A stretch of 64,000 nucleotides of DNA from an uncultured Pelagibacteraceae bacterium (GCA_902601315.1 CACKMS010000005.1:1-64000), one strand, 5' to 3'. Counted from the first letter of the stretch, positions 20,894 through 30,328 are shown. Program-made: numbers and translations. The notes: generated from the sequence alone by a model not told the origin.

Positions 20894-22047
20894 TTAAAAT
20901 AATTTTCTAAAATATTTGAGTATATTAAAGTTAATTTTTTTAAATCTTTTAGAGCAACAACTTCATCTACTTTATGCATTGTTTTTCCTACTAAACCAAA
21001 TTCCAAGCATGGAGAAATCTTTCGAATAAATCTTGCATCAGATGTACCACCAGTTGTTGATAGCTTAGTTTTAATCTTTGTAATTTTTTTTACTGTATTT
21101 TGTATCATATAGGTAGTCTCATTTGGACTGGTTAAGAATGCTTCACCAGAAACATTATATTCAATTTTATATTTTGATTTATTTTTATTACAAATTTTTT
21201 TTACAATTTTATTAATTTTACTCTTCAATGTATTAGATGAATGTTTGTTATTAAATCTGATATTGAAGCTAGCATACGCTAAACCAGGAATTACATTGTC
21301 AGCTGAATTATCAATATTAATTTTAGTTATTTCTAAATTTGTAGGTTGAAAATCTTTTGTTCCTTTATCAAATTTAATTCCTTTTAATTCTTTTAGAATT
21401 TGAACTAGAGCTGTTGATGGATTATTCGCTCTGTTTGGATAAGCGACATGACCTTGCACCCCAATGATAGTTAGTTTCCCAGTCACACTTCCTCTTCGAC
21501 CAATTTTAATCATCTCTCCAAGTTTATTTGGATTTGTTGGCTCACCGACTAAACAAAAATTTATTTTTTCTTTTTTCTTTTTTAAATATTCTACGACTTT
21601 TTTAGTTCCATTAATTGCAACACCTTCCTCATCTCCAGTGATTAAAAGACTGATTGAGCCATTAAATTTTTTATTTTTTTCGATAAACTTGCTTACAGCT
21701 GTAACAAATGCTGCAATAGAACTTTTCATATCATTAGCACCTCTGCCAATTAAATGACCATTTTTAATGGATGGTTTAAATGGGTTTACTGTCCAATCTT
21801 TTAAATTTCCTGCTGGAACCACATCTAAATGACCTGCATAGCAAAAGTTTGGATTTTCTTTTCCAAGTCTTGCGTAAAGATTTTTTACAGGTTTTGTATT
21901 TTTTTCCTTAAATTCAAGTATTTTTGTTTTAAATCCAAGTTTTTTTAATTTCTTTTCAAGAAAACCCATTACCCCTGCATCAACTGGCGTAACAGAAGGA
22001 AATCTAATTAGCTCCTTAGCTAATTGAAGTTCATTTAGTCTTAACAT
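20890..22047 (-). CDS. dapE: succinyl-diaminopimelate desuccinylase
   Basis: Zinc-dependent M20 peptidase-family enzyme of the succinylase lysine/DAP pathway, 385 aa. The metal-site motifs are CYAGHLDVVPAG, GANDMKSS, TGDEEG (catalytic Glu) and LVGEPT; a distal zinc His appears in GKTMHKVDE. It follows dapD by one base, placing consecutive activities together: DapD adds the succinyl group and DapE removes it after transamination. Confidence 0.96.
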   Translation of the reverse strand: MLRLNELQLAKELIRFPSVTPVDAGVMGFLEKKLKKLGFKTKILEFKEKNTKPVKNLYARLGKENPNFCYAGHLDVVPAGNLKDWTVNPFKPSIKNGHLIGRGANDMKSSIAAFVTAVSKFIEKNKKFNGSISLLITGDEEGVAINGTKKVVEYLKKKKEKINFCLVGEPTNPNKLGEMIKIGRRGSVTGKLTIIGVQGHVAYPNRANNPSTALVQILKELKGIKFDKGTKDFQPTNLEITKINIDNSADNVIPGLAYASFNIRFNNKHSSNTLKSKINKIVKKICNKNKSKYKIEYNVSGEAFLTSPNETTYMIQNTVKKITKIKTKLSTTGGTSDARFIRKISPCLEFGLVGKTMHKVDEVVALKDLKKLTLIYSNILENYFK

Positions 22048-22048
22048 T

Positions 22049-22876
22049 TTATTCCCTTAAAAGATCGTTGATAGATGTTTTTGATCTTGTTTTTTCATCA
22101 ACTTGTTTAATTATCACCGCGCAATATAATGATGGGGCTGAAGCATTATTTTTATCTGGTAATGAGCCTGGGACAACCACTGAATAAGGTGGAATGTTTC
22201 CATATGTTATTCCACCGGTTTTTCTGTTCACAATTTTAGTTGATTGACCTATGTACATTCCCATACTTAAAACTGAACCTTTACCCACAATAACTCCCTC
22301 AACTACTTCTGACATTGCACCTAGGAAAACGTTATCTTCAATAATTGTTGGTAATGCTTGTGCTGGTTCTAGTACCCCTCCTACACCACTACCTGCTGAG
22401 ATATGACAGTTTTTTCCTATTTGACAGCAGCTTCCTGCTCTTGCAAAAGTATCTATCATAGTGCCTTCATCAATATAAGCTCCAATGTTAATATAGCATG
22501 GCATTAAAACTGCATTCTTTCCAACAAATGAACCTTTTCTTACTGGAGAGTTAGGTACCATTCTAAATCCAGCTTTCTCGTGATCTTCTTTTGTCCAGCC
22601 TGCAGTCTTTCCTTTTAATAAATGAGCTTTATCATACCAACTACTGTATGGGCCATTTAAATTTTCCATTGGATACATTCTGAAACTTAGCATAATAGCC
22701 TTTTTAATATGCTGATGTGTAACCCATTCACCATTTATTTTTTCAGCTACTCTTACTTTTCCACTGTCTAGATCTTCAATAATTTGATTAACCGTATCCT
22801 TTAGATTTTGATCAGAGTCTTGATTTACTTGATCTCTTTTCTCCCAAGCTTCATTTATAATATTTTCTATATTCAT
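22049..22876 (-). CDS. dapD: tetrahydrodipicolinate N-succinyltransferase
   Basis: 275 aa, normal length. An N-terminal helical domain is followed from about residue 100 by the left-handed beta-helix of hexapeptide repeats (GSFVGKNAVLMPCYINIGAY, IDEGTMIDTFARAGSC) that trimerises and binds succinyl-CoA. It is four bases downstream of the HAD phosphatase gene and one base before dapE. Confidence 0.97.
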   Translation of the reverse strand: MNIENIINEAWEKRDQVNQDSDQNLKDTVNQIIEDLDSGKVRVAEKINGEWVTHQHIKKAIMLSFRMYPMENLNGPYSSWYDKAHLLKGKTAGWTKEDHEKAGFRMVPNSPVRKGSFVGKNAVLMPCYINIGAYIDEGTMIDTFARAGSCCQIGKNCHISAGSGVGGVLEPAQALPTIIEDNVFLGAMSEVVEGVIVGKGSVLSMGMYIGQSTKIVNRKTGGITYGNIPPYSVVVPGSLPDKNNASAPSLYCAVIIKQVDEKTRSKTSINDLLRE

Positions 22877-22880
22877 AATT

Positions 22881-23570
22881 TTATGAGTTTTTTAATAACC
22901 TTATTTCTTTAAGAAAGAAAGACAGATTTTCGATTTTGTATGAAATAAAATCTTTATCTGCATCCATTTTTCCAAAATGCTCGTCATTAATTAACCAAAC
23001 AGTTGTGCATCCTCGTTCGTGACCTATACTTAAATTTTTAGCTATATCTTCAATGTAAACAGTCTCTTTTGGATTTATGCCAAATTTTTTAACCATTAAG
23101 TCGAAAGTTTCAGCTTCTGGTTTGGGTACATAGCCAGCGTCTTTAATATCAAAAACTTTATCTCTACCAAATAAATCATACACACCTAGGTGAGTTAATA
23201 TATTGGCAGCATGTTCAGCACTACCATTGGTAAAGATGAATTTTTCCATATCTAATTGTTTAAGCTCATTTCTCATAATTTTATCCTCTTTCATAAACGA
23301 TAAATCAATATCGTGAACGTAAGACAAAAATTCATCAGGTGATATTCCATTATGGACCATTAATCCTCTTAATGATGTATTATATTTGTAGAAATAATTT
23401 GTTTGTAGTTCCTTAGCTTTATTTTTATCAATTTTAAGTTTTTCAGATATAAATTGTGTCATCTTTTTTGAAACTTGGCCAAATACACGCTCTAAAGAGT
23501 AGTTATTGTGCTTTCCATAACAAACACCATCAAGATCGAGAAGCAGATATTTTTTTTCTTTTAAGTTCAT
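22881..23570 (-). CDS. HAD-family phosphatase (pyrimidine 5'-nucleotidase type)
   Basis: 229-aa HAD hydrolase. Motif I is LLLDLDGVCYG (nucleophile Asp and DxD), motif II FTNGS, a Lys-containing segment GYVPKPEAETFD, and motif IV VYIEDIAKNL. The sequence resembles the pyrimidine 5'-nucleotidase (SDT1/YjjG-like) group common beside argB/dapD in alphaproteobacteria. Its ATG overlaps the argB stop by four bases. The substrate is not provable from sequence. Confidence 0.85.
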   Translation of the reverse strand: MNLKEKKYLLLDLDGVCYGKHNNYSLERVFGQVSKKMTQFISEKLKIDKNKAKELQTNYFYKYNTSLRGLMVHNGISPDEFLSYVHDIDLSFMKEDKIMRNELKQLDMEKFIFTNGSAEHAANILTHLGVYDLFGRDKVFDIKDAGYVPKPEAETFDLMVKKFGINPKETVYIEDIAKNLSIGHERGCTTVWLINDEHFGKMDADKDFISYKIENLSFFLKEIRLLKNS

Positions 23571-24415
23571 CTTCGTATTAATGTACCTGATCCCTTATCA
23601 GAGAAAATTTCCCATAAACATGAATGTTGTTTTGTGCCATTAATTATACCAGCTGCTGTAACTCCATTTTTAACAGCCTCCAAACAAGCGTTTATTTTAG
23701 GTATCATGCCCTCAGTAACTGTTTCATCTTTTACCATCTCTAATATTTCAGATGACGATATCTCATCTATGAGTTTTTTTTCTTTATCTAAAACACCATC
23801 AACATTTGTCATCAATAACAATCTTCTTGATTTAACAGATTTTGCTACAGCCATAGCCGCAGTATCGCCATTAATATTATGTGTTTTACCATTTTTATCC
23901 AAACCCAATGGGGAAACAATGGGTATTTTATTTTGTTTAATAACATCTAATAAAATACTTTTATTAATTTTATTTGGTAGACCTACAAAACCAAGTTCTT
24001 TTACTTCTGGTTCGACTTCGATAATATTATCTTTTTTCGTGTGAATTGAAACTGCCACTGTATTTTTTTTTTCTAAAGAACTTACAATATCATTATTAAA
24101 ATCTATTAAAACTGACTCAACAATATTTATAATTTTTTTATCAGTTACTCTTAGCCCTCTTATGAATTTTGATTGAATATTAGATTTATCTAATTCTCTT
24201 TTGATTCTAGGACCACCTCCGTGAACCACAATAACTGAAAGACCTAATTTATTTAGAATACTTAAATCAGTAATAAAATTGTCAAAGATATTTCTATCAA
24301 TTAAAACATTTCCCCCATATTTAATGACTATCAATTCATTTCTATATTTTTCGATATATTTATTTACCTCATCGATTGGTGGTCCATTTTCAGGAAGAAT
24401 TTTTTCTAATTCCAT
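23567..24415 (-). CDS. argB: acetylglutamate kinase
   Basis: Second step of arginine synthesis: phosphorylates N-acetylglutamate. It is 282 aa with VIKYGGNVL (ATP-phosphate Lys), VVHGGGPRI and NINGDTAAMAVA. There is an N-terminal extension before the kinase core as in arginine-sensitive hexameric enzymes, but I cannot establish feedback inhibition. The ATG abuts the yidC stop. The pathway continues with argD-argF at 53930. Confidence 0.96.
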   Translation of the reverse strand: MELEKILPENGPPIDEVNKYIEKYRNELIVIKYGGNVLIDRNIFDNFITDLSILNKLGLSVIVVHGGGPRIKRELDKSNIQSKFIRGLRVTDKKIINIVESVLIDFNNDIVSSLEKKNTVAVSIHTKKDNIIEVEPEVKELGFVGLPNKINKSILLDVIKQNKIPIVSPLGLDKNGKTHNINGDTAAMAVAKSVKSRRLLLMTNVDGVLDKEKKLIDEISSSEILEMVKDETVTEGMIPKINACLEAVKNGVTAAGIINGTKQHSCLWEIFSDKGSGTLIRR

Positions 24416-26098
24416 CTATTGGGCAGTTTTTACAGTAGTTCTTTTTATTATGACGTACTGCTGTGCCATAGTAAGTATGTTATTAATTGTCCAATAAATT
24501 ACCAACCCTGATGGAAATGGTGCTAAAATAACTGTAAGGAATAAAGGAAAGAACGCAAATATTTTTGCCTGAATAGGATCAGGAGGTGTTGGATTTAGTT
24601 TTTGTTGAAGATACATACTTAGACCCATTAAACACGGCCATACACCAATAAGTAAAAATGATGGTGGGTCCCATGGGATAAGCCCAAATAAATTAAAAAT
24701 TGAAGTTGGATCTCTCTCACTTAAATCTTTTATCCATCCATAAAATGGTTGATGCCTCATTTCTAAAGTTACAAATAAAACTTTATAAATTGCGAAGAAG
24801 AAAGGTATCTGTATAAAAATTGGAAGGCATCCGCTTACAGGATTTACTTTTTCCTTCTTATACAATGCCATCATTTCTTGCTGCAGTTTCATTTTATCTT
24901 CTTTATGAAGCTCTTTTAATCGTGTCATTTCAGGTTGTAGAACTTTCATTTTTGCCATTGACTTAAATGAGTAATTTGCAAGTGGGAAAAATACTACTCT
25001 AATACAAATAGTAATTAGAATAATAGCTATACCAAAGTTACCAGTGAGTTTAAAAAAGTAATCTATTACAAAGAAAAGTGGTTTTACTAAAAAATAAAAC
25101 CAGCCCCAATCAATCGCTAAGTCATATTTACTAATATTAAGATTTTCAGCGTATCCATCAATAATATCAACCTCTTTTGCCGCTATTATAATTTTAATCT
25201 CATTCGATTTTGTTTCATTAGCACCAATTTCCGTTGCACTTGTTTCAATAAAGTTTGCTCTAAACTTATTTTTATAATCAAAGTCAGTTCTAAATCCTCT
25301 ATTTCCTTGTGGTATTAAACTTGTAATCCAATACTTGTCAGTAATTCCCAACCATCCTTTATCAGCATTAATTGAAAATTTTTTTTCCTCTATATCATCA
25401 TAGTCTTCTTCAACTAATTGATCATCAAATACACCTATAAGACCTTCGTGTAGAATAAAAAAATCAATTATCTCTGGTGCTAGGTTTCTTACAATCTGGC
25501 CATAAGGGTAAAAATTATAAGTTTTTTCTGAATTATTAATTATTGTTTGATTTACTTTAAATAAATATTGATCATCAATACTAATATCTTTTATAAATTT
25601 AATATTTTGATCATTTGTCCATGAGAGCTTTATTGGAGAATTAGGGGTTAATTTATTATTTCCTTCAACTGTCCAAATTGTTTTAGAATTTGGAAGATTA
25701 ATATTTTTGTTTGCTGTTGCCCACCCGGTTTCAATATAATAACCATCCTCTACTTTTTTTGGATTTAACAAAACAACATTATCATCACCATTAAGAGTAT
25801 TAGTGTACTTTTTAAATGTTAAATCATCTATAGATGCTCCAACTAAAGAAATTGATCCAATTACTTTACTATTTTCGAATTGAACTCTATCGTCATTTTC
25901 AATAGCTTCATTTCGAGAAATTTTTGAAACCTCAACATTTTGATCTAATGATGGTGCTTCACTCGTCGACTCAACAACACTATTTTTTTCATTATTGATT
26001 TTTTTTGGATCTGGGGGCGGAGGAGCAAAAAATAATCCATAAATTATTATCACCGCTGCACTCAATGAAATTGCTGCTATTACGTTTTTAGAGTCCAA
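24416..26098 (-). CDS. yidC: membrane protein insertase YidC
   Basis: 560-aa Oxa1/YidC insertase that places proteins in the inner membrane with or without Sec. The N-terminal transmembrane segment (VIAAISLSAAVIIIYGLFFAP) is followed by a large periplasmic domain (about 30-340), then the conserved 60-kDa core with GNFGIAIILITICIRVVFFPL, NPVSGCLPIFIQIPFFFAIYK and C-terminal helices. It overlaps yidD by 11 bases, in the classical rpmH-rnpA-yidD-yidC order. Confidence 0.98.
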   Translation of the reverse strand: MDSKNVIAAISLSAAVIIIYGLFFAPPPPDPKKINNEKNSVVESTSEAPSLDQNVEVSKISRNEAIENDDRVQFENSKVIGSISLVGASIDDLTFKKYTNTLNGDDNVVLLNPKKVEDGYYIETGWATANKNINLPNSKTIWTVEGNNKLTPNSPIKLSWTNDQNIKFIKDISIDDQYLFKVNQTIINNSEKTYNFYPYGQIVRNLAPEIIDFFILHEGLIGVFDDQLVEEDYDDIEEKKFSINADKGWLGITDKYWITSLIPQGNRGFRTDFDYKNKFRANFIETSATEIGANETKSNEIKIIIAAKEVDIIDGYAENLNISKYDLAIDWGWFYFLVKPLFFVIDYFFKLTGNFGIAIILITICIRVVFFPLANYSFKSMAKMKVLQPEMTRLKELHKEDKMKLQQEMMALYKKEKVNPVSGCLPIFIQIPFFFAIYKVLFVTLEMRHQPFYGWIKDLSERDPTSIFNLFGLIPWDPPSFLLIGVWPCLMGLSMYLQQKLNPTPPDPIQAKIFAFFPLFLTVILAPFPSGLVIYWTINNILTMAQQYVIIKRTTVKTAQ

Positions 26099-26336
26099 TT
26101 TTTTTACCTCTTATCTTTTCAACAGGATCATGCCCTCCATGACCAAACCATGGATTACATCTTAAAATTCTAACAAATGATTTACAGATTGCTTTGATGA
26201 AATTATATTTTTCAAAACATTCTACACAATAACTGCTGCAAGTTGGATGGAATTTACATGAATTATAAAAAAAAGGACTTAATAAAAATTTGTAAGCCTT
26301 AATAAGAAAAATAAAAATATAATTTATAATTTTCAT
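26088..26336 (-). CDS. yidD: membrane protein insertion efficiency factor YidD
   Basis: 82-aa YidD: a hydrophobic N-terminus (YIFIFLIKAYKFLLSPFF), the Cys-rich core CKFHPTCSSYCVECFEKY, and the conserved RCNPWFGHGGHDPVE. It assists YidC-dependent insertion. It sits between rnpA (one-base overlap) and yidC (11-base overlap). Confidence 0.97.
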   Translation of the reverse strand: MKIINYIFIFLIKAYKFLLSPFFYNSCKFHPTCSSYCVECFEKYNFIKAICKSFVRILRCNPWFGHGGHDPVEKIRGKKIGL

Positions 26337-26677
26337 TATTTTATTTTTTCAAAATCTTGAAAAACTTTCTTTTTTATAATTTTATAATTGCCATCCAAAA
26401 CAGATTTCCGAGATATCAAAAGATATGAATAATTAAAGTTTATATTGATTGATTTCACAGCATCATTCATAATATTTTTTAGTCTTCTTTTTATTTTGTT
26501 TCTACTAACAGCGTTACCAATTTTCTTTTTAGTTACAAAGCTAATATTTAATTTTTTGTTGTTCTTACCAGATAATCTCTTAAAAAAAATTGTTAAATAT
26601 TTATTGGATATTTTTTTTCCACTAAGGATTGATTTAAATTCTTCGTTTTTAGAAAGGCTTACTATTTTGCTTTTCAT
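26336..26677 (-). CDS. rnpA: ribonuclease P protein component
   Basis: 113-aa basic protein that supports the RNase P ribozyme in trimming tRNA 5' ends. The RNR motif is visible as AVSRNKIKRRLKN. The ATG shares one base with the rpmH stop (TAATG at 26675-26679 on the minus strand). The rpmH-rnpA pairing is near universal. Confidence 0.96.
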   Translation of the reverse strand: MKSKIVSLSKNEEFKSILSGKKISNKYLTIFFKRLSGKNNKKLNISFVTKKKIGNAVSRNKIKRRLKNIMNDAVKSININFNYSYLLISRKSVLDGNYKIIKKKVFQDFEKIK

Positions 26678-26814
26678 TAAGCATTAGTTAACTTTTTTCT
26701 ACCTTTGGCTCTTCTTCTTTTTAGAACTTTTCTTCCACCTTTGGTTTTCATTTTAGCCCTGAACCCCACAGATTTTTTACGAACTCGATTACTTGGTTGA
26801 TATGTACGTTTCAT
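26677..26814 (-). CDS. rpmH: 50S ribosomal protein L34
   Basis: 45-aa ribosomal protein. It begins [20 protein letters not shown] and ends KGRKKLTNA, an unmistakable L34. It is the first gene of the rpmH-rnpA-yidD-yidC cluster. The 83-base gap to the divergent gene at 26898 must hold its promoter. Confidence 0.98.
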   Translation of the reverse strand: MKRTYQPSNRVRKKSVGFRAKMKTKGGRKVLKRRRAKGRKKLTNA

Positions 26815-26841
26815 GATTAGTCAATTTATTGTTAAATTCAC

Positions 26842-26871
26842 GTACTTATACAAATAAATATATATAAGTAC
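26842..26871. promoter_or_regulatory. inverted repeat between rpmH and the divergent VTT gene
   Basis: GTACTTATA (26842-26850) and TATAAGTAC (26863-26871) are perfect 9-base inverted arms with a 12-base A/T spacer. TATA elements fall in both arms, so the repeat could overlay divergent -10 elements or bind a dimeric regulator. Function is inferred only from position and symmetry. Confidence 0.4.
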
Positions 26872-26897
26872 AGCGATTTTTAATAAATTAAAGATCG

Positions 26898-27611
26898 ATG
26901 AATAAAGAAAAAAAAATTAAAATTTTTTTAGGTTCTGCTTATATTTTGATTGTATCTATTTTCTTATGGTTCTTTTTTAGCAAATTTTCATTTCAAGATT
27001 TCTCAAGTTATGAATTGATTAGAGAAAATAGAGATACATTGGAGCAAATTAAAAATAGTAATATTTTTATATCAAGTATTTTATTTTTATTAGGAACAAT
27101 TATTTGGGTCTTATTATTAGGATTTGGGTCTCCAGTTTTTTTAGTAGGGGGTTTTATCTTTGGTAAATGGATAGGTACTATAATAATTGTTTTTGGATTA
27201 TCAATTGGTGCTACACTTTTGTATATGTTTGCCAATTATTTTTTAAAAGATTTAATTGAAGAAAAGTTTTCATCTCGTTTTAATAATTTAACCGAAAAAT
27301 TTAAAGAGAATGAGTTTACGTTTTTTTTAATTTATAGATTTATAGGTGGTATACCTTTTTTTATATCAAATATTTTACCTACAATTTTTAATGTTAAGAT
27401 AAGAAATTTCTTTCTAGGTTCAGTTATTGGAATGACACCCCAGTTGTTTGTAGGAGCATCTCTTGGCGCTGGCCTAAATAAAATTTTGGAGGAAAATTCT
27501 GAGGCACCTAGTCTTTTACAATTACTTTTGACACCAGATATCTATTTACCAATTATGGGAATTATAACTTTAGTTTTGATTGGATTTCTTTTAAGAAAAA
27601 AATTTTACTAA
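26898..27611 (+). CDS. TVP38/TMEM64 (VTT-domain) inner-membrane protein
   Basis: 237 aa with about six hydrophobic segments. The VTT/SNARE-associated core is visible: a glycine-rich re-entrant stretch VFLVGGFIFGKWIGT, then FFLIYRFIGGIPFFISNILP and FFLGSVIGMTPQLFVGASLGAG. Members of the wider DedA/VTT superfamily act in lipid scrambling or envelope homeostasis; a specific role cannot be given. It is transcribed divergently from rpmH and ends 9 bases before an opposite-strand tRNA-Thr. Confidence 0.85.
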   Translation: MNKEKKIKIFLGSAYILIVSIFLWFFFSKFSFQDFSSYELIRENRDTLEQIKNSNIFISSILFLLGTIIWVLLLGFGSPVFLVGGFIFGKWIGTIIIVFGLSIGATLLYMFANYFLKDLIEEKFSSRFNNLTEKFKENEFTFFLIYRFIGGIPFFISNILPTIFNVKIRNFFLGSVIGMTPQLFVGASLGAGLNKILEENSEAPSLLQLLLTPDIYLPIMGIITLVLIGFLLRKKFY

Positions 27612-27620
27612 AAATAATTC

Positions 27621-27694
27621 TGGTGCCCCCATCCAGAATTGAACTGGAAACTCATCCTTACCATGGATGTGTTATACCATTTAACTATAGGGGC
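27621..27694 (-). tRNA. tRNA-Thr (anticodon GGT)
   Basis: On the minus strand the acceptor GCCCCTA pairs with TGGGGGC, followed by discriminator A and encoded CCA. The anticodon stem CATCC/GGATG holds loop ATGGTAA (anticodon GGT). The T arm reads CCAGTTCAATTCTGG. The gene lies alone on the minus strand between two plus-strand genes. Confidence 0.95.
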
Positions 27695-27790
27695 TATTTC
27701 TATTTTAAATTTAGTGTATAAAATTAATTTTTTCAAATTATTGCCTTAATTTTTTTCAAAAATGAGTTATATCTATTTTAAGGAAATGCT

Positions 27791-27988
27791 ATGGGAATTC
27801 ACTACGACTATAAATCTACACGAGGTGCAAAAGCTATGGAGAAGCAAGCCAAAAGAGAAAAGAAGCTTGCTGAAAAAAGAGCTAAAAAACAAGCAAAGCA
27901 TGGAGAAGTAAAAAAAGAGATAGATAAAACAATTCCTATAGACCAAGTTATAACTTTAGATCACCTTACGAATCCTGATAAAAAGTAA
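27791..27988 (+). CDS. small lysine-rich protein, unknown function
   Basis: 65 aa starting MGIHYDYKSTRGAKAMEKQ with a Lys/Arg/Ala/Glu helix (about residues 12-45) and an acidic end. A purine-rich AAGGAA lies before the ATG, a good ribosome-binding site for this AT-rich genome. No membrane segment or catalytic motif. It is followed after four bases by another tiny basic ORF and then dcd. The composition suggests RNA or ribosome association; that is inference. Confidence 0.65.
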   Translation: MGIHYDYKSTRGAKAMEKQAKREKKLAEKRAKKQAKHGEVKKEIDKTIPIDQVITLDHLTNPDKK

Positions 27989-27992
27989 TTCA

Positions 27993-28097
27993 ATGAATTC
28001 TAAGAAGGATAAGCTTAGTAAACTTGAACTTGCATTAAAAAAGAATTTAAAAAAGAGAAAAATTTTTCAAAAGAAACAAAAGAAAAATAATAAATAG
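27993..28097 (+). CDS. 34-aa basic helical protein upstream of dcd
   Basis: ATG 27993 to TAG 28095-28097, two bases before dcd. The product has 34 aa ([20 protein letters not shown] then Lys/Gln-rich). The pattern LxxALKxNLKRRK resembles a short alphaproteobacterial family that I recall as annotated hypothetical (ALKANLxRRKAQ). It fits tightly between the 65-aa gene and dcd in the same direction, which supports translation. Confidence 0.55.
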   Translation: MNSKKDKLSKLELALKKNLKKRKIFQKKQKKNNK

Positions 28098-28099
28098 AT

Positions 28100-28657
28100 A
28101 TGTCCATTCAACCAGATTCTTGGATTAAAAAAATGTGTAAAGAACAAAATATGATCGAACCGTTTTTAGATCATCAAGTTTCTGATGGAAAAATATCTTA
28201 TGGACTAAGTAGCATGGGTTATGATGTCAGAATTTCAGATGAATACAGAATTTTTACAAATGTAAATAGTTCGTTAGTAGACCCTAAAAACTTTTCAGAT
28301 GATAATTTTATTGAAAGAAAAGGTCCTTACTGCATAATTCCACCTAATTCATTTGTTTTAGCAAAAACAGTTGAATATTTTAGAATTCCAAAAGATGTCC
28401 TCTGCATTTGTGTTGGAAAAAGTACTTACGCAAGAACTGGTATTATTTGTAATGTAACTCCAATTGAAAATGAGTTTGAAGGAAATATTGTTATCGAGCT
28501 GAGCAATACAACTCCAAATCCAGCAAAGATCTATTCAAATGAGGGCATAGCTCAATTTTTATTTTTTAAGTCAGAGACAGAACCAGAAACTACATATAAA
28601 TCGAAGAACGGAAAATATCAGGGTCAAACAACCATTCAGGTCGCAAAAATAAAATAA
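28100..28657 (+). CDS. dcd: dCTP deaminase
   Basis: Converts dCTP to dUTP for thymidylate synthesis. It is 185 aa with KSTYARTGI, the catalytic Glu region [18 protein letters not shown], and GIAQFLFF. The length agrees with the monofunctional trimeric enzyme. It is one base upstream of murA in a co-directional run. Confidence 0.97.
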   Translation: MSIQPDSWIKKMCKEQNMIEPFLDHQVSDGKISYGLSSMGYDVRISDEYRIFTNVNSSLVDPKNFSDDNFIERKGPYCIIPPNSFVLAKTVEYFRIPKDVLCICVGKSTYARTGIICNVTPIENEFEGNIVIELSNTTPNPAKIYSNEGIAQFLFFKSETEPETTYKSKNGKYQGQTTIQVAKIK

Positions 28658-28658
28658 A

Positions 28659-29921
28659 ATGGACAAGTTTTTGATTACGGGTCCTTGTAACGTCAAGGGA
28701 CAAGTCTCAATCAGTGGTTCAAAAAACGCGGCATTACCAATTTTAGCTTCAACATTATTATTTGATAAACCTGTGGTTATAGAAAATCTTCCAAGAGTTA
28801 GAGATATAGATACAATGTTAAATCTTTTAAAGTCTCTTGGCTCAAAAATTAAACTCTCGAAAAATAAAAAAACTGTAAAGATTTATAAAACAAAAAAACA
28901 AAATTATTTTGCTTCTTACTCACTAGTGAAAACGATGAGAGCAGGGATATTGGTTTTAGGACCTTTAATTTCAAAATATCATAGATCTATAACATCATTA
29001 CCGGGAGGATGCTTAATTGGGGCAAGACCTGTAAACTATCATTTAAATGCACTTAAAAAACTTGGAATGAAATACGAAATTAAAAAAGGATATATTCATG
29101 CAATTTCAAAAGGAAAACTAAAGGGCACTAAGATTAAATTTTCGAAAATTAGTGTTGGAGCAACTGAAAATTCAATTATTGCAGCCACCCTTGCACAAGG
29201 AAAAACTACCTTAAAAAATTGTGCAATTGAACCTGAAATAAAGGATCTAACAAATTTTCTTAAATCAGCAGGTGCAAATATAAAATGGATTGGAAAAAGG
29301 ACTTGTCAAATAATTGGTGTAAACTCTTTGAACCCTACCACTTATTCTGTAATGGGAGACAGAATAGAAACAGGAACTTTTTGTGTCGCAGCAACTTTAA
29401 CAAAAGGTGATCTTACAATTAAAAATTTTAATCCAAAATTGATCCAGACAGAATTAAATCTATTAAAGAGATCTGGTGCAAAAATAAAGACGAATAAAAA
29501 TGAAATAAAGATTAAAGGGCCACAAAAAGTTAAAAGTATTAATAGTATTGTTACAAAAGAATATCCAAACTTTCCAACTGATTTACAAGCACAGTTTATG
29601 GTTTTGATGTGTAAAGCAAGTGGAAGAAGTTCAATAACTGAAAGTATATTTGAAAATAGATTTATGCATGTTGCCGAGTTAAGAAGATTAGGTGCAAAAA
29701 TAGTTATAAAGGATAACAAAGCCACTATGGAAGGCAATAATGATTTTACTGGGGCAGAATTAATGTCTAGCGATTTAAGAGCGTCTGTTGCTTTAGTTTT
29801 AGCTGCAATTATTTCAAAGGGTCAGTCAGTAATCAATAGAATATACCACCTAGATAGAGGGTATGAAAACATTGAAAATAAACTAAAAAAAATTGGAGTT
29901 AAAATTAAAAGACTTTCCTAA
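28659..29921 (+). CDS. murA: UDP-N-acetylglucosamine 1-carboxyvinyltransferase
   Basis: First committed step of peptidoglycan synthesis; transfers enolpyruvate from PEP to UDP-GlcNAc. It is 420 aa. SGSKNAALPI holds the conserved Lys-Asn pair, and PGGCLIGARPVNYHL carries the active-site Cys (fosfomycin target). DLRASVALVLAA and RIYHLDRGYENIE close the fold. It shares one base with the next gene. Confidence 0.98.
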   Translation: MDKFLITGPCNVKGQVSISGSKNAALPILASTLLFDKPVVIENLPRVRDIDTMLNLLKSLGSKIKLSKNKKTVKIYKTKKQNYFASYSLVKTMRAGILVLGPLISKYHRSITSLPGGCLIGARPVNYHLNALKKLGMKYEIKKGYIHAISKGKLKGTKIKFSKISVGATENSIIAATLAQGKTTLKNCAIEPEIKDLTNFLKSAGANIKWIGKRTCQIIGVNSLNPTTYSVMGDRIETGTFCVAATLTKGDLTIKNFNPKLIQTELNLLKRSGAKIKTNKNEIKIKGPQKVKSINSIVTKEYPNFPTDLQAQFMVLMCKASGRSSITESIFENRFMHVAELRRLGAKIVIKDNKATMEGNNDFTGAELMSSDLRASVALVLAAIISKGQSVINRIYHLDRGYENIENKLKKIGVKIKRLS

Positions 29922-30328
29922 TGGATAAAAAGTATTTAAAAAAAATTATTGCTCAATCCCCAGAAGACCTTCAAATGATATCTGCATGTTGCTCTGAAGG
30001 CAAAGTTAAAATATCAGATATCAAATATCTTCCTTCAAATAAAATATTTCTAATTTCAATTCTAAGAAAAGATAGAGAAAATGAAGACGACAATAAAATA
30101 ATAAATAGCATTATAAAATTCGAATTTGTTCAATCTACTAAATCAAAAAACATTGATCAGAATGAGCCAGAAACAGAAATTGAATTACTAGCAATAGATT
30201 TATTTAAAAGAGAACATAATTTTGAAATAACCCTATTATTTTCAAAAAATAGATTTATAACACTCACTTCTGAAATTATAGAAGCAGTATTGGAAGATCA
30301 AAAAATAGAGAATGATAAAAGTAATTAG
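29921..30328 (+). CDS. DUF2948 family protein
   Basis: 135 aa matching the alphaproteobacterial DUF2948 family found between murA and hisD. It contains SPEDLQMISACCSEGKVKISDIKYLP, an acidic middle, and LLAIDLFKREHNFEITLLFS with a C-terminal amphipathic stretch. The function is unknown. It overlaps hisD by 17 bases, so its translation is tied to histidinol dehydrogenase. Confidence 0.8.
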   Translation: MDKKYLKKIIAQSPEDLQMISACCSEGKVKISDIKYLPSNKIFLISILRKDRENEDDNKIINSIIKFEFVQSTKSKNIDQNEPETEIELLAIDLFKREHNFEITLLFSKNRFITLTSEIIEAVLEDQKIENDKSN

